Assembly: GCA_029298735.1 (NCBI GenBank)
Contig: JANSLP010000126.1
Span: 21,892 to 85,891, forward strand
Length of the DNA: 64,000 nucleotides
Reading direction: 5' to 3'
From: Ophiostoma sp. CBS 140.51
Taxonomy: Eukaryota > Ascomycota > Sordariomycetes > Ophiostomatales > Ophiostomataceae
Under the pieces are notes generated by a model. It did no database searches, was not told where the DNA came from, and saw only the letters and a list, made by a program, of their open reading frames with translations. Numbering within the stretch: position 1 is the first letter of the stretch; every line of letters begins with the position of its first letter. Below, one piece after another: positions 1 to 11,193 of the stretch. The translations under genes were made by a program, and so were the position numbers.

Positions 1-53
1 GTTTTCATCATCTATTTTTCTTCCCTTGACCTCTTCCCTCCCCCGCCTCCACC

Positions 54-1880
54 ATGTCCGACGAACCTTCCCTCCCCCGGATGCCTCCTTCCCGGGCCGC
101 CGACGCCATCTTTGGTCCGAATCGCAAACGCGGCCGCTTCTTTGATGCCAACGGCAATGCCAGCGGCAGTGGTAGCGGACCACACCACTTGTCGGCCCAC
201 CAGCTGCTTATGAACAACTCTAGTGATCCAGCTGTGTTCTCAAGCGACGACGACCCGGCCCTCGACAACTATGCCCTGCCCGACCCGAATGGCTCCGGTG
301 TTGGCGGATCTCGCGTCCGCAAGAAGAAGCGCTATGTCGGCGCCTGGTTTGCCCAGCACCCGGCCTCGACCGACTCGACGTTTGATGAAGACCCGTCCCT
401 GCCCGAACAGCGCGCACGAGGCGACCGAGACCAAGACGAGGAGCAGCAGGAACCACATACCATGACGCTTCTCCTGCTGTCGTCACCCGTTCGGCCACGG
501 CCGTCTAAGAAGCGGCGTACGTTTGAACGGCAATTTGACAGCGGCGTGTGGATGGGCAAGGAGGGCATTGCCGAGGGCGACGAGGGAGAGGGGCAGGAGG
601 ACATGCTCGAGGTGGCCATGGCCGAGTCGCCGCCGCCGCCCTCGCAGTCGTCCACATCGTCCCAGCTATCGTTGGCTCCTCCGCCTACAGCACCCTTCCA
701 TGCCGACTTCCCTCCTCCGCCACCACGCCAACGCCGGGTTTTCCAGCGTGTGCCCAGTCTAGCTGTGAACAGTGCCGAGGAGAAGGCCCGGAAAATCGTC
801 CAGGATTGTATCGAAGCCGGCGACGACAAGATTTCCTTGATTGGCCTCGGCCTGACGGCACTATCCAATGCCACGGTGGAACCGCTCTCGGGTCTCGTGC
901 CCATCCCCATCGTCACTGAGGACGTCGCCTTTGAGCAGCGTGACCCCAAACTTCAGCTGTTCTTGTCAAGCAACAACCTCATGCGTCTTCCCGGCGCCTT
1001 GTTTCGGCTTCAGCACCTCACCGTCCTCAGTCTGCGCGGCAACGGCCTGACTGAGCTGCCGCCATCCATTGGCCAACTCCGCAACCTCAAGTCGCTCAAC
1101 CTCTCCCTCAACAAGCTGCAGTCGCTGCCTGCCGAACTGCTGCCGCTCATCCGGACATACGGTCAGGGCGGTCGGCTCACCGAGCTGCTCGTCCACCCGA
1201 ACCCGTACTTTTCGCCAGAAGCCGAACACGGTGAGGAGGAGATTTCAAGACCGACCCGCCACATCGGTGACCGGCCCACACGTGTGGCCCGCTCACCTGT
1301 CCACTACATGGATAGCTGGGGCAAGACCTGGTCGTCCTTCACCCTCGAGCCAGCCGCTCTGGGCGCTTGCAATTTGATACCAACCGAGGATTTGACAACG
1401 GCATCAAGCCCGCCCACCGATAATACTGCTGCCGCCACGTCCCGTGTGCCGACATTGGTCTCTCTGGCGATGGCGGCCTGCTACCGCACACCTCAGCTCC
1501 CACAACTGGCTGATCTTCTGCCACCGGAAGCGCCGCCGCGTCTGGCCCGGCAGCTTGGCAAAGCTCAGGCACTGCGTGAGAGCGGTGGAAGTACTTGTTC
1601 GAAATGCTCACACGGCCAGTCTCCACCAAAACCGATGGTGGCGCCCATGACCGCGTGGCTCGAGTGGTGGGAGTTCGGCAAGCCCGATGTGAACGTGACG
1701 TATTCTCAAGCTGCACCTTGGTCAGCAGGAAGACAGGATACGAGCGGTGGTGCGCCACAACCCGTGCCTCTTCGAGAGAACGAGATTGAGGTACTGCCTT
1801 TCATGTGGCGCGGCTGCTCATGGGGATGTGTGCCGCGAGTCGAAGAGGTGAAAGATGTGAGAGAGGACGTAGAGGAGTGA
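54..1880 (+). CDS. Leucine-rich-repeat protein, conserved fungal type
   Basis: A single open frame of 608 codons starts at an ATG in good context (caccATG), with 53 bases of leader inside the window, and ends in TGA. Residues 1-250 are low-complexity, acidic and proline-rich, with basic clusters such as RKKKR near residue 90 and KKRR near 155 that could be nuclear signals. About three leucine-rich repeats follow at roughly residues 298-365, with the LxxLxLxxNxLxxLP pattern. The C-terminal part has a CxxC pair (C515, C518) and a tryptophan-rich LEWWEF element near residue 536. From memory, fungal LRR proteins of this type share such a C-terminal Cys/Trp block. LRRs usually bind proteins; the partner is unknown and no catalytic domain is seen. 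The gene is intronless. The family call is sure, the function is not. Confidence 0.88.
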   Translation: MSDEPSLPRMPPSRAADAIFGPNRKRGRFFDANGNASGSGSGPHHLSAHQLLMNNSSDPAVFSSDDDPALDNYALPDPNGSGVGGSRVRKKKRYVGAWFAQHPASTDSTFDEDPSLPEQRARGDRDQDEEQQEPHTMTLLLLSSPVRPRPSKKRRTFERQFDSGVWMGKEGIAEGDEGEGQEDMLEVAMAESPPPPSQSSTSSQLSLAPPPTAPFHADFPPPPPRQRRVFQRVPSLAVNSAEEKARKIVQDCIEAGDDKISLIGLGLTALSNATVEPLSGLVPIPIVTEDVAFEQRDPKLQLFLSSNNLMRLPGALFRLQHLTVLSLRGNGLTELPPSIGQLRNLKSLNLSLNKLQSLPAELLPLIRTYGQGGRLTELLVHPNPYFSPEAEHGEEEISRPTRHIGDRPTRVARSPVHYMDSWGKTWSSFTLEPAALGACNLIPTEDLTTASSPPTDNTAAATSRVPTLVSLAMAACYRTPQLPQLADLLPPEAPPRLARQLGKAQALRESGGSTCSKCSHGQSPPKPMVAPMTAWLEWWEFGKPDVNVTYSQAAPWSAGRQDTSGGAPQPVPLRENEIEVLPFMWRGCSWGCVPRVEEVKDVREDVEE

Positions 1881-4196
1881 GAGAGCATGGCCAGCAATGG
1901 CAGGAGACAAAAAAAGAAATGAGAAAGAACAGCACGTTTGGTTCTTATACTCTCAGGGGATGTCTCATGTTATTTATCTGTATTCTTTTTCAGCACTTTG
2001 TATATTCTTTGTTTTCTTTTTTGTTTCTCTGTATATTCGTACCAATGTACATTTTTCAGAAGGGGGCATGATGTTTCGCCCCCTGACACTATGTTTACTT
2101 TGTTTTTGTTGGTATGATCTGCGATACAATGTCCTACGGTCCACAGCACGGTGTGTGGGTGTATGGTGGTGCTCAAGGTAATGATGGAATGCGCCCCAAA
2201 GAGTGCGCCTTGAGTTTGCTGCCCACGTGCTCTCTCTTTTCTTATTTGTATTTTTTACATGGTTTCTGCCTACTGCCCGTCTTCTCACCTCAGAAAATGA
2301 TCGACGGACGTGGCGACCACCTACTTGATATGAGAAATGAAGCAAACAAAAATCATCAGCGGTTTGCAGTTGTCTGCGGACTTCTGGGCAGCTAGTTTCG
2401 TCTGCCTGGACGCCTTTTTTCAACTATTACGCACGCTCACCCAACAATTGGGCATCAGTAGTTCTCGGAGTTGAAAAGAAAAAGTCCTGTCATGTTTTGT
2501 TTTCCCAGGGCGGGCATGGACCACTTCTTTTCTGGCCTTGTTGAGTTGATTTACCTCTTCCGTGTCGCCTACAACCCCTGGACACCCATCTGTTTATCTA
2601 GTCTACACTCCCTATGGCAAAAGTCCCGCCTCGCCTCGCCTCGTTTTTCTATACAGCCTATAGCCTTGTCTCCCTCTTCGCTCTCTCCTTTGCTTTGGCA
2701 TATGCAACGGTACTCAACACAGAGAAATGTCAGTTTTTAACTGTCCTTTGGTTCATTTCCTTTTGTCGTAGTCGTGATTAGACGAGTCAGCCAACTGGTC
2801 TCTTCCATGCGGCCTGATCGAACAGTGATTGGCCTCCATAGACCAAGCCCAGCATGCCAAAGTCGAAAACGCAACATGGTTTTGCGAGGCCACACTTCTG
2901 TACCCGCCTGTCTGAACATTGAGGCGTGGGTGCCTGTGGCAATGGGCCTCTGCATCGCGTGGAACCCCACTCCACTGAAGGGATGGCTTGGGTTTACCTG
3001 GATCACTCTTGTTCGACACGCACACACACCAGTGCATTGCTGTCTGGGACCCCTCCTAGAAGATGCTAGGGAATCGCACTTGGCACATACACGCAACCAC
3101 AACAGTGGGCTGCCTCTCAGGAGCCCGCAATGACCCCGATCTCATCTCTTCAAAACGAGCCTATGGCTATCGTCACTTCCGACATCATTTCAAAATTTCT
3201 CTCTTGCTCTTTCTTTGGTCCCTCTTCGTAAACCAACGGTTTTACGTTTCTCTGCCAGCCTTTCAAGGCCCAAACTGCTGTCTGCTTGCCCGAGGACGCC
3301 AGGTTGATACCAGAGGCTGAGGGGATACATGATGTGTGTCTTGGTCATGTTGTCTCATTTTGTAGCCCCAACTATTCTCTCAGCCTTGCGAACACGAGGT
3401 TGCGTTGCAGGGTGAAGGGGGAAGCTGGAGGAGCTTTGAGAAGGGGTAAAGAGAGGCAGGGAAGCAAGAAGTAGAAAAAATAAAAGTGAGGGGGGAGGAA
3501 TTGAAAATTGAAAAGAAGAAAATTGAAAGAAGAAAAGAAGACAAGAAGAAAAGAAGAAAAAGGGGAAAAGTGTCCAGCCTTTTCCTTTTGCTGTCAGTGA
3601 TTGGCGGGACAAGACAGGCCTCCCCTGTCAACGGCGAACGGTTGGGCAGCCAGGCTTTATTCAACACAGGGTTAAACAGTGGACAAGGCCTGACTGGAGG
3701 ATGCTTGCCGATCATAAACCACTCTTATTTGCAATGTTAAGATTTTTTCTTCATGAAGGAAACGCAGTTTCAATACTCCAATACTCCATTCCGAGTCGGC
3801 TATCTCTTTCAACAATTGCTCTTTGTTTCCTTCATTTCACTCTGAGCTCCAAAAATCAAACATGACGCCTAGTTACAAGGCGACAGCGCTTACCACCCCC
3901 TCTCCCCCCCTCCCATCAAAAAAGTCTCTCTGACTGCCAACATTATGTCGTAAATAAAATCGTCTCTTGCAGTGCGTGTTAAGAGGTTGTTAGTGGGGCG
4001 AACGGCAGATGACGTTAGTTTGCCCACTGAAAGGGTAAGAGCGGGTCTCCCCAGCGCATCTTTTGAGGAAGTGGGTCGTTAGGGGCGGCCCATGCCATTT
4101 AAATTTCGATTTTTAGGGGTCTTTCCCTGACTGTCCGTAGCAGCAAAAGCCAGTTCCAACATCAAACAAACATCAAACCACACTCGTCAAGACAGA
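1881..4196. other. Intergenic region, no convincing gene
   Basis: This stretch begins with the LRR gene's T-rich 3' region (about 1881-2110). I see no frame with both a plausible start and protein-like composition. Between about 3420 and 3580 the plus strand is almost pure purine, which explains the long stop-poor frames on the minus strand there. Just before 4197 a leader rich in A and C precedes the ATG of the next gene. Confidence 0.5.
3421..3580 (+). repeat. Polypurine tract of about 160 bases
   Basis: The plus strand runs through about 160 bases of A and G with very few pyrimidines, including several short gaagaaaa-type near-repeats. The complementary strand is a C/T tract. It lies between two plus-strand genes and encodes nothing recognisable. 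Such tracts can exclude nucleosomes or form triplexes; that is general knowledge, not shown here. Confidence 0.7.
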
Positions 4197-5532
4197 ATGC
4201 CACACCACAACGCCCGCCCGCCAGGGCCACAACACCAAAACCACAACCAGTGCCGCAACAACAGAAGAAGGCGGGCACGGCGCCAAAGATACCGTGTGGT
4301 TCAGCAGGCACAGCCGCCGAGACCCCCTCCACCATCTAGCCCTTCGCCGCCGCCCTGGAGCTTGAGCTACGTTGATGTTGATGAGGATTTCGACAACTTC
4401 CCGTATCTTGACCTCGAAGAGGCATTCGAGCCATGGTGGCGTGCGGTCAGGACATACCTGCACTGCAACCCGTTTCTTCGTTACGCAGACCTGGATACGT
4501 CCAACATGACGTACGATGAAGCAAAGATGGAAATTTGTGGCATCCCGCCGCAAGACACCTCTGGCCCGCAGCCTCCCTACCCACCTGAGTGAAAGGGCCC
4601 TGACTATGAGTCGGATCGGAGAGAGGCTAGAGACAAGTTTCACCGTTGGCACAACCTTCAAATGGTGTACTTGGAGAGCCGGATGATATTTAACCAGCGA
4701 GAAGAACTGTTTCACGATGCGAACTACAAGCTTACGCTTCTCCTACATTTCACTGTCCGTTACCACTTTCGTTACGAGCCAGAAGACAATAATAAGGTCA
4801 AACTGTCAAAGCTTGTTCAACAATTCAGGGATGGGTACCAACCAGGCTTTCATGACACCAACTACCAGTTCCCAGAGGTCAAGTCCAAATTTGACATGTA
4901 TTCCCTACACGTGCTCCATTCTCCAAGAGATTTTCAACCCTGGTGGCGATCTTTAAGATTTTGTTTATCAAATGAGCGGCATTGGAGATTTCTCGACCCC
5001 GAGAGATCGACCCTCACTGAAGACGAAGCGCGGCAATCTTTCGTCAGTGAATCGGTGCCAATGGGCTTTCCCGAGGAGGAGCCACCCTGCCCTTACCCTG
5101 GAGGCAGGCCTGAAGAAGAAGACTATCCCTGGAATAGTCTTAGTTCTGACAAAGATAGCAGCCATTACTTCGCCTACGCTTGCATTTACCATAAAAGAGA
5201 CAGCAACACTTACGTAAGATGTCCGGGTCCGAGATTAATAAATACGACCGCCTCTCGCCTTGACTACGACACTTGGTTGAGGAAAAGATACCTTTGGGTT
5301 ATGCGCAGGGATATTTACACGGATGCATTGGGGAAGTTTGAAAAGGCCCGTCTAATGCACACATGTGTTTTTGCACAAGCATTGGACCAAACGTCCTCAT
5401 TTTGTTTGAGCCAGAGGATCCTCTCAAGGTGAAAATCGCAAAGCTCATCAACCATTTCAAGCGCGTTCCTGAAAGGTTGCCCCTGTTGACATGGGGCGGT
5501 GAACAGGAACGGGGCCAAGCAGAGGGACAATA
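4197..5532 (+). pseudogene. Broken gene with internally duplicated PWWR unit, unknown function
   Basis: An ATG at 4197 opens a frame that meets TGA at 4590-4592 but continues in the same frame to 5432. The N-terminus (about residues 1-55) is basic and proline-rich. Two copies of one unit follow. Unit 1 has PWWR at 4431-4442, a TYDEAK element and, after the TGA, an EPED-(N/K-rich)-VKLSKL element. Unit 2 has PWWR at 4938-4949 and TEDEAR. Its EPED-x-KVKIAKL element (about 5408-5445) is present but in a shifted frame, which reads on to a TAA near 5532. The internal duplication therefore reveals one nonsense codon and one frameshift, near the T5 run at 5366-5371. Alternative: a 42-base in-frame intron (4589-4630, donor GTGAAA, branch CTGAC, acceptor TAG) would remove the TGA. 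The second break has no equally good intron. I do not recognise the family. Confidence 0.55.
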
Positions 5533-6145
5533 ACCAGTGCAGAGGGGGGCAGCAGAGATGTGCACAAAATAGGGCAATAATCAAACCAATAGTCAGTGGA
5601 CAATGGAGGCAGTTGTTTTAGTGATGAGTCCATAGCTTGTACGTGAGTCTGCTGCTCCCAAATATGAAGCTTCCTCGAATGGTCTCTTCGTCCCAACGTA
5701 TAAAGCTACCGTGCAGAAGACAGCTGAGGACAAACCTAGTTCTGCACGTTGATGCTCAGAAAGCCCTGATTGCGATTATGTACGTTCTAGAAGAAGTAAA
5801 ATTTCCCCCCAGATCGCGTAGAGTGTCTGCAAGGGCAAGGAGATAAAATAAATGTTGGAACCGTTAGCGTTGGCAGGTCTTGGGTTGTAAAAGTACAGTG
5901 CATGTTGTACATAAACCCACGTATGGAGGCAATGGGAGTTAATTCTCGTATTTCCTTCTCTCACCGTTCCTTGCGGTTGTCCCTTTCATTCCTTTTTTTT
6001 TCCTGTCTGCAGCTAATCATTGTTTCACTTTTTGTCGCCTATTTTCCCCTTACCGTCGAGCTGCACGAAAAACAGTAGTCAGACGTACGCCTTCATGTTC
6101 GAAGTCAAGGAGTGGAGTGGAGAATATTGAGCACCGGACCACAAA
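5533..6145. other. Intergenic region, nothing recognised
   Basis: Only short frames are present, none with a convincing start or motif. Around 5630-5850 a plus-strand frame without ATG reads into a basic C-terminus and could be remnant coding sequence of the broken gene upstream, but it shows no similarity to the duplicated unit. Confidence 0.4.
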
Positions 6146-6651
6146 ATGAGATTACCGGTTCCTCTGTCTGTGCCTTGCTTGCTTTCTTTCTTTTGGACCG
6201 TATTACCCTTATCACGGCTCGTATGGTATGCCGTGCTTGCTGTGGGTGTGAAAAGTAAAATAAGGGCAGATGATGAGAAGGAAAGGATAGGGTGGGGAAA
6301 GAAAAAAGACAAAAAAGAGAAAGAGAAAGTAGGGTAAAGGCAAGAGATGAAAGAGAAAAGGAAGGCGACGTCACATGGCTTTGAACAATTGCTGCTGAGA
6401 AGAAAAATACGTTTTCTAATATTGATATTTCCAACAGGGTGTGGGGCGTATTTTTAGATGCAAATGTTGACGTGCTCAATCTTTCAAGAATGTACTGCCG
6501 GTTCGTGGAGTGTCAATATGTCGTAACCAATGGAGCTTACAGGGGATCCCTGGATCCTGGACTTGAATTTTGCTCGGCGCACGATCAAGTCAGGCGTGCC
6601 ATGGTACATCTGACCGGGCGTAATGGACCGGAATTGTCGTTATCTCGATGA
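6146..6651 (+). CDS. Candidate small two-exon gene with C-x4-C-x19-C-x2-H motif
   Basis: Proposed exons are 6146-6225 and 6438-6651, giving 97 residues. The 212-base intron has donor GTATGC, a CTAAT branch-like element and acceptor AACAG, and the reading phases fit (a split Trp codon). Exon 1 encodes a hydrophobic N-terminus starting MRLPVPL that resembles a signal anchor or signal peptide. Exon 2 carries C47-x4-C52-x19-C72-x2-H75, with the last pair in an FCSAH context, a spacing that could bind zinc. I do not recognise the protein. The 3' splice site and exon 2 are better supported than the choice of exon 1; exon 2 may instead belong to a longer gene or be a relic. Confidence 0.33.
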
Positions 6652-9600
6652 CAGACAACATCAAACAACAGCTTCTTACAGCACTTTTAGATATATCGTA
6701 CCTTACGGAGTACCTTAATGCAGCATTACCTATTGACGCCTAGATCAGCTGGCTTCATAGCCTCGATTATCGTAGCTTTTTCATGTCGTGCATCTCCCCT
6801 GTGTTGTTTTCTTTGTCCGCCCGCCTGTTGTCTTCTTCCTGGAGGTTGCTTGAGACAAACTATTTGTTGAAGATACATATGACAATGCGATAGTGCTCGG
6901 TATATTCCCGGTTTGACACGTTCAGCGCGTAAGGACCGGGTGAAACACAACCTTCAGGGCGTGGAAGCTGTAAAGGAGAAGAGTACGGCGATTAAGTAAA
7001 ATGGTGGACGACAAAAGACGATTTTGTCGGAAATAAAAAAGGGTGTGACTGAAAAGGTTGAAGAAAATGCTAAGCCCTGAAACAAAATCAGGCCCTGCCT
7101 ACATCATATGATATACGAGAGAATGAAGGCACACGGCCAGAGAGGAGGGAGAAGCTGAACGAGTCCTATGAGAGGGGAATGCAGGCCGCAATAGAGGTCG
7201 CATGGTAGACCACACCGTATGTAGGCATAATTCAGTTGCTCTTTCCCCACCTTCCGAGTCTTCTGTCTGTTGGTCGCTCCATCTCTCAGTTGTTTTGTTT
7301 CATCTTGTCTCGTTCTCGCCCACCAGTCTGCTCTTGGCTGTTTTTCACAGACAAAAAATACCTCATAAGGATGAGTCGAAAGTAAGAAATACAGAAGGCC
7401 GGTGCTACACACAACACACGCGCATACATTAATGATGTATGAGGGAGGCGCCCAAATGGACCACGCTTCTTGTTAAGAGAAAAAACACGGCGATGATCGC
7501 ACAGACTAGCCTGAATGCGTTCTGCAAAAATGCCATCTTTTTTTTGCCCGGTGAAAGCCAAATATCATTTTTCTTTTCAAAATATTGGCCCCTGGACCGA
7601 CGACCTTTGCTTTCCTCGTTCTTAATGTTTTTGTCGACCACATATGTGACTTTTCCTCTTATCATCATCCCTTTTTCCGTTTCCTATTTTTCTGCTTCTT
7701 CCCCTCCAAGTCCATCTCCTCAGCTGAAAAAGTTTCATACTACCTCGCAGCCGTGGCTACCCTAAAATACCTAAAATTGTTCTCTCTTGGGGCCTTTTCT
7801 CTAAAATGCTACCACGACCATACATGCGGTTTACCCAACGAACCTGGTCAGACAGTGCCAAATCCCGCGAGCTGAAATGGCGAAGCGAGCTGCAGGGTAA
7901 GAAGCAATCGATCTTCCAAAATATGCTCTTCCCATCCAAGGAGGATCTATGCTGTGAATATGGCAACAGCAACGGGCTGAGACGTAAACATGGAGCAGAG
8001 CCCAAATGGTGGGTTGGATGGGGTGGGAGATAAACCGCCTGCGACGTAACCGTTCGTTCTTTTCTTTGCTCAAAAGTCTAGACCCGATCTCCCTAAGCCA
8101 GGAGGAAAAGCATATGAATTTCTGCATCCCCCAACTTCTTCAATTTCGCTTTCTCTTTTCTCAATGACGCCCCATATCGCCCTGTGTCATTTCTGGCTCC
8201 TTCGAACACCTGGAAGGCTACTGTTTTGTCCCCAAAAGCGGTTCGCACCATAAAAAATACACTGCTGCCCGCTCCCCAACACGCCCTGAGTACAGTCCCA
8301 TACCCTCCTCGACGCCTTTTTGCTTCCTTTCTTTGTTCTTTGTTTTTCATCCTTGCACTGCCTAAACAACAATGGGGCGAGCGACTTGGTCCACTGTTGA
8401 CGTCAGGGGCACTCCCTTCCCCTCCATGGCCACAGCAACTCATTCAACCCCCTCATTGTACTCAGCATGCTCTGTTCCGACCTGCTAGCAGCACATTGTT
8501 GCCACCAAGAAGATGTCCCGATTTGCATCTGTCCGGCTCAAGCTCCGCCTCGTCCAACAGGAGCCTTCCCAACCACTCAACAGGCAACGCCCTCGAGCAC
8601 CAGCACAAGCTGGAGGTGAAATGTTGGACCATCTCGGTCTTCGTGGATAGTTACCACCTCCGTATCGTGGGCATCTGCATTTTGAGCCGCCCAGCAAACA
8701 ACCTTGCCACAGCCACGACTACCGTCAGCCTTTCTGCTTGATGCCTCCCTTTTCTTCTACTTTCACGGTACCTCTATCCAAATTCTTCGGCAGGTATCGG
8801 TCGGAAACCCACTTCAAGGCCAACTCACCCAATCCTAACGAAGTCTGCGATGAACAACCTTGTCGACATGCCGTGATGGTCACAAGCCCCGCCCCTTGGT
8901 CCTGATGTTCTCCTTCCTCTTGGCCCACTCCGGCCCACTCTATCACTGTATGGCCCTCGGACGGAGCACGCCCCATTCCAACACCACCATCGTTGCCTCT
9001 TCCCTCGCTCTGCCGCTTTGATTGCTGACTTTTTTCTTGTGCCTGCAGGTACTAGCTCATACACACCCCGAATCTTTCAAGCATTAGCTCGTCTCCAAAC
9101 TTAAACGATCGAAGACCTATCAGTCTCGAGGCGAGCTTTCACCGTCGTTCTCCCATGCTCCACCTTACCACTTGCTATTCCGACGCCGCCAGGCAGCAAG
9201 CGCCTTCAACCTTCTCGCAGACGGACACACAATGGTTGGAGAGAAACGACGAGGATCTTCATGCACGGGCACAAGGCACAGATGCGTCGTTGGGGCGGTG
9301 GCCGCCTTATGCTGTCCGCCTAGCATTGTTCCCAACGAGAAGTGTTGCCCCTTTTTTGAACGATGACTCCTAATGCCCTCTCTGCCGTACTTAAAGTCGA
9401 ACTCGCGCCCTCTCCAATCTTTCTTATTGTTTCCTTTTTCTCTCCCTTTTCCTCCATCCAACACCAGAGCCCACGTACCATCTCGGTAGTACACATCATC
9501 AACAATCACTCACACACAATCTTGCCAAAGCACACACTTGCTTAGCATATCAGCAAGTAAGTACAAGCCTTGATATGTCCCTTGACTCTTCAGGTTGTTG

Positions 9601-9890
9601 CGTCACCATCACAATCCATTCCGACACCCACCGATGCCATCTAAGACGACGTGTCGAGAGACGGGCATGCATCTTCCATGTCCCGTCCACCTGGATGGAC
9701 ACCCGCTTGGGTCGTCGGCGATGCTTCTTTGCTTGGGGGTCTCCATCGTCATGACATACCATGATGGCATCAGAGCATCTTGCTCAAAACCTCTATTCTT
9801 GAGTTTGATATGGAGAGAAGACACCGACGCTAACATCAGTTGGAATCCAAAATAGACCAAATACCGCGGTCGTACGCATTCGCAGACGGA
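6652..9890. other. Intergenic region with weak ORFs only
   Basis: No protein gene is convincing over these 3.2 kb. A minus-strand frame at 8725-8976 starts with ATG and encodes 83 residues of mixed composition. It lacks any known motif and overlaps a plus-strand frame of similar quality, so neither is called. Close to the next gene, GTAAGT at 9557 and CAG at 9591-9593 could bound a leader intron, but the 37 bases between them are very short even for fungi. Confidence 0.45.
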
Positions 9891-11193
9891 ATGTCGAAGA
9901 AAAATACGCCGAGTCTGTCATCCGGCGGTTCAGGCTCAAGCCGCAACACCGCCCCTTCCACGGCCCCTTCGTTGGGTCCGGAAGAGAATCTGCAGGACCA
10001 TGCTACCTTGCAGCATCTCCAACAATTTCCAAGCCTCACTTCCGACGCATTGGACCAGGAACAGATAAATATCGCCGCCATGCACTTGGCACATACCGAT
10101 CAGAACCCAGACCCCCAATGCGGTCTTTGCCTTATCGAATACAACGAGTCGGCCTTTTACAAGCCGTAAGTCTCCTCTACATTTAATTAGACATCTTCCC
10201 TTTCTTCAAGTGGGCTAGGGTGGGTTGGGATGGACGGGAGAGCAGGTGATAGAATCATCAGGGGATGATTGAGAAATAACTCCTCAATGAGGGATGCAAG
10301 AATCATGTGCTCGATGCTCGACCAAAGGAACTCATACAACTTACCTTCCTTGTCAACTTCTTTGACAAACTTATGGACAGAAACTATGGACTCAAGTTAG
10401 CTAACAATTTTTTTTGGATTACAGTTTCAGAACGGACAAGCACGGACGTACTGAACAGAACTCCAAAGTCACCGGGAAAAAGCCATCCAAGTCTCAAAAG
10501 CCTCGTCGCCAAGAATCAGATGGCGACATAAATCTCGGTTCTGCTCACGATGTCGACGACTACCCAAATGCCCTTCACGATGAGCTCTTGCGAGTGGGCC
10601 ACTATCGTGAAGGAGAGCGATGGTCGGCTTTCTGTGCCGTCGGTACCAACTTTTCGGTAGATCGGCGTAGTCAACTGGGACAGCTGCCACCGCGCCTACT
10701 TTCCAGCCACGTTCTCAGCGACCATGCAGAGTCCCATCATTTGTCGTCCGGCTCCGTTCCCCACTCGGCCGGTCACAGTGCGCCCACCGGACACCAAACA
10801 TCCGGCCCTGAGATGTATCCTGGCCATGAGACGTCCTCTGGCCATGAAATGTCCTCTGGTCACGACATTCCATATGGCCATGAGATGGCGTCTGGTTATG
10901 AGATGACGTCTGGCTATGAGATGACGTCTGGCTATGAGATGACGTCTGGCTATGAGATGACGTCTGGCCCGGAACTGTCTGGCCATCAGCTGTCTGGCCA
11001 TCAGCTGTCTGGCGACGAGCAGTCTGCTACCGGAGTGTATGATGACTGGCCATCCCACCAAGAGGCTTCCGGCCTTCATTCATCTGGCCATCACACAGCC
11101 GGACATCATCAGCCCAGAAACAGCTCATCAAAGCGTCATCCATCTGGCCACCGTCGTTCAGGTCATCGGGCTGGGACCGGTCGTCGTTCATGA
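9891..11193 (+). CDS. Orphan protein with Gly-His/Tyr-Glu-Met hexapeptide repeats
   Basis: Exons are 9891-10165 and 10425-11193, giving 347 residues. The 259-base intron has donor GTAAGT and acceptor TTACAG, and splicing joins the frames exactly (a split Pro codon). The first ATG is at 9891; the frame is open upstream but without ATG. Exon 1 is Ser-rich and contains a CxxC pair (C77, C80). Residues 93-215 are mixed and hydrophilic. Residues 219-276 are about ten hexapeptides of the form G-(H/Y/P)-E-M-x-S, then SGHQL pentapeptides to about 290. The C-terminus is rich in His, Ser and Arg. No signal peptide or membrane segment is seen. His and Met content suggests possible metal contact, but this is only inference. 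I do not recognise a family. Confidence 0.7.
10804..11015 (+). repeat. In-frame 18-bp tandem repeat plus 15-bp repeats
   Basis: An 18-base unit related to gagatgacgtctggctat recurs about nine to ten times from 10804 to 10976. Four central copies (about 10889-10966) are almost identical and outer copies are progressively diverged. Two 15-base copies encoding SGHQL follow at about 10978-11007. All units keep the coding frame of the surrounding gene, so copy-number change would lengthen or shorten the protein without a frameshift. Confidence 0.9.

Noticed and set aside
5367..5410. 44-base intron that would remove the second break in the PWWR gene
   Set aside because: The phase would fit, but the donor GTTTTT is poor, no branch site is seen, and the aligned part of unit 1 has no intron and supports continuous coding through this stretch.
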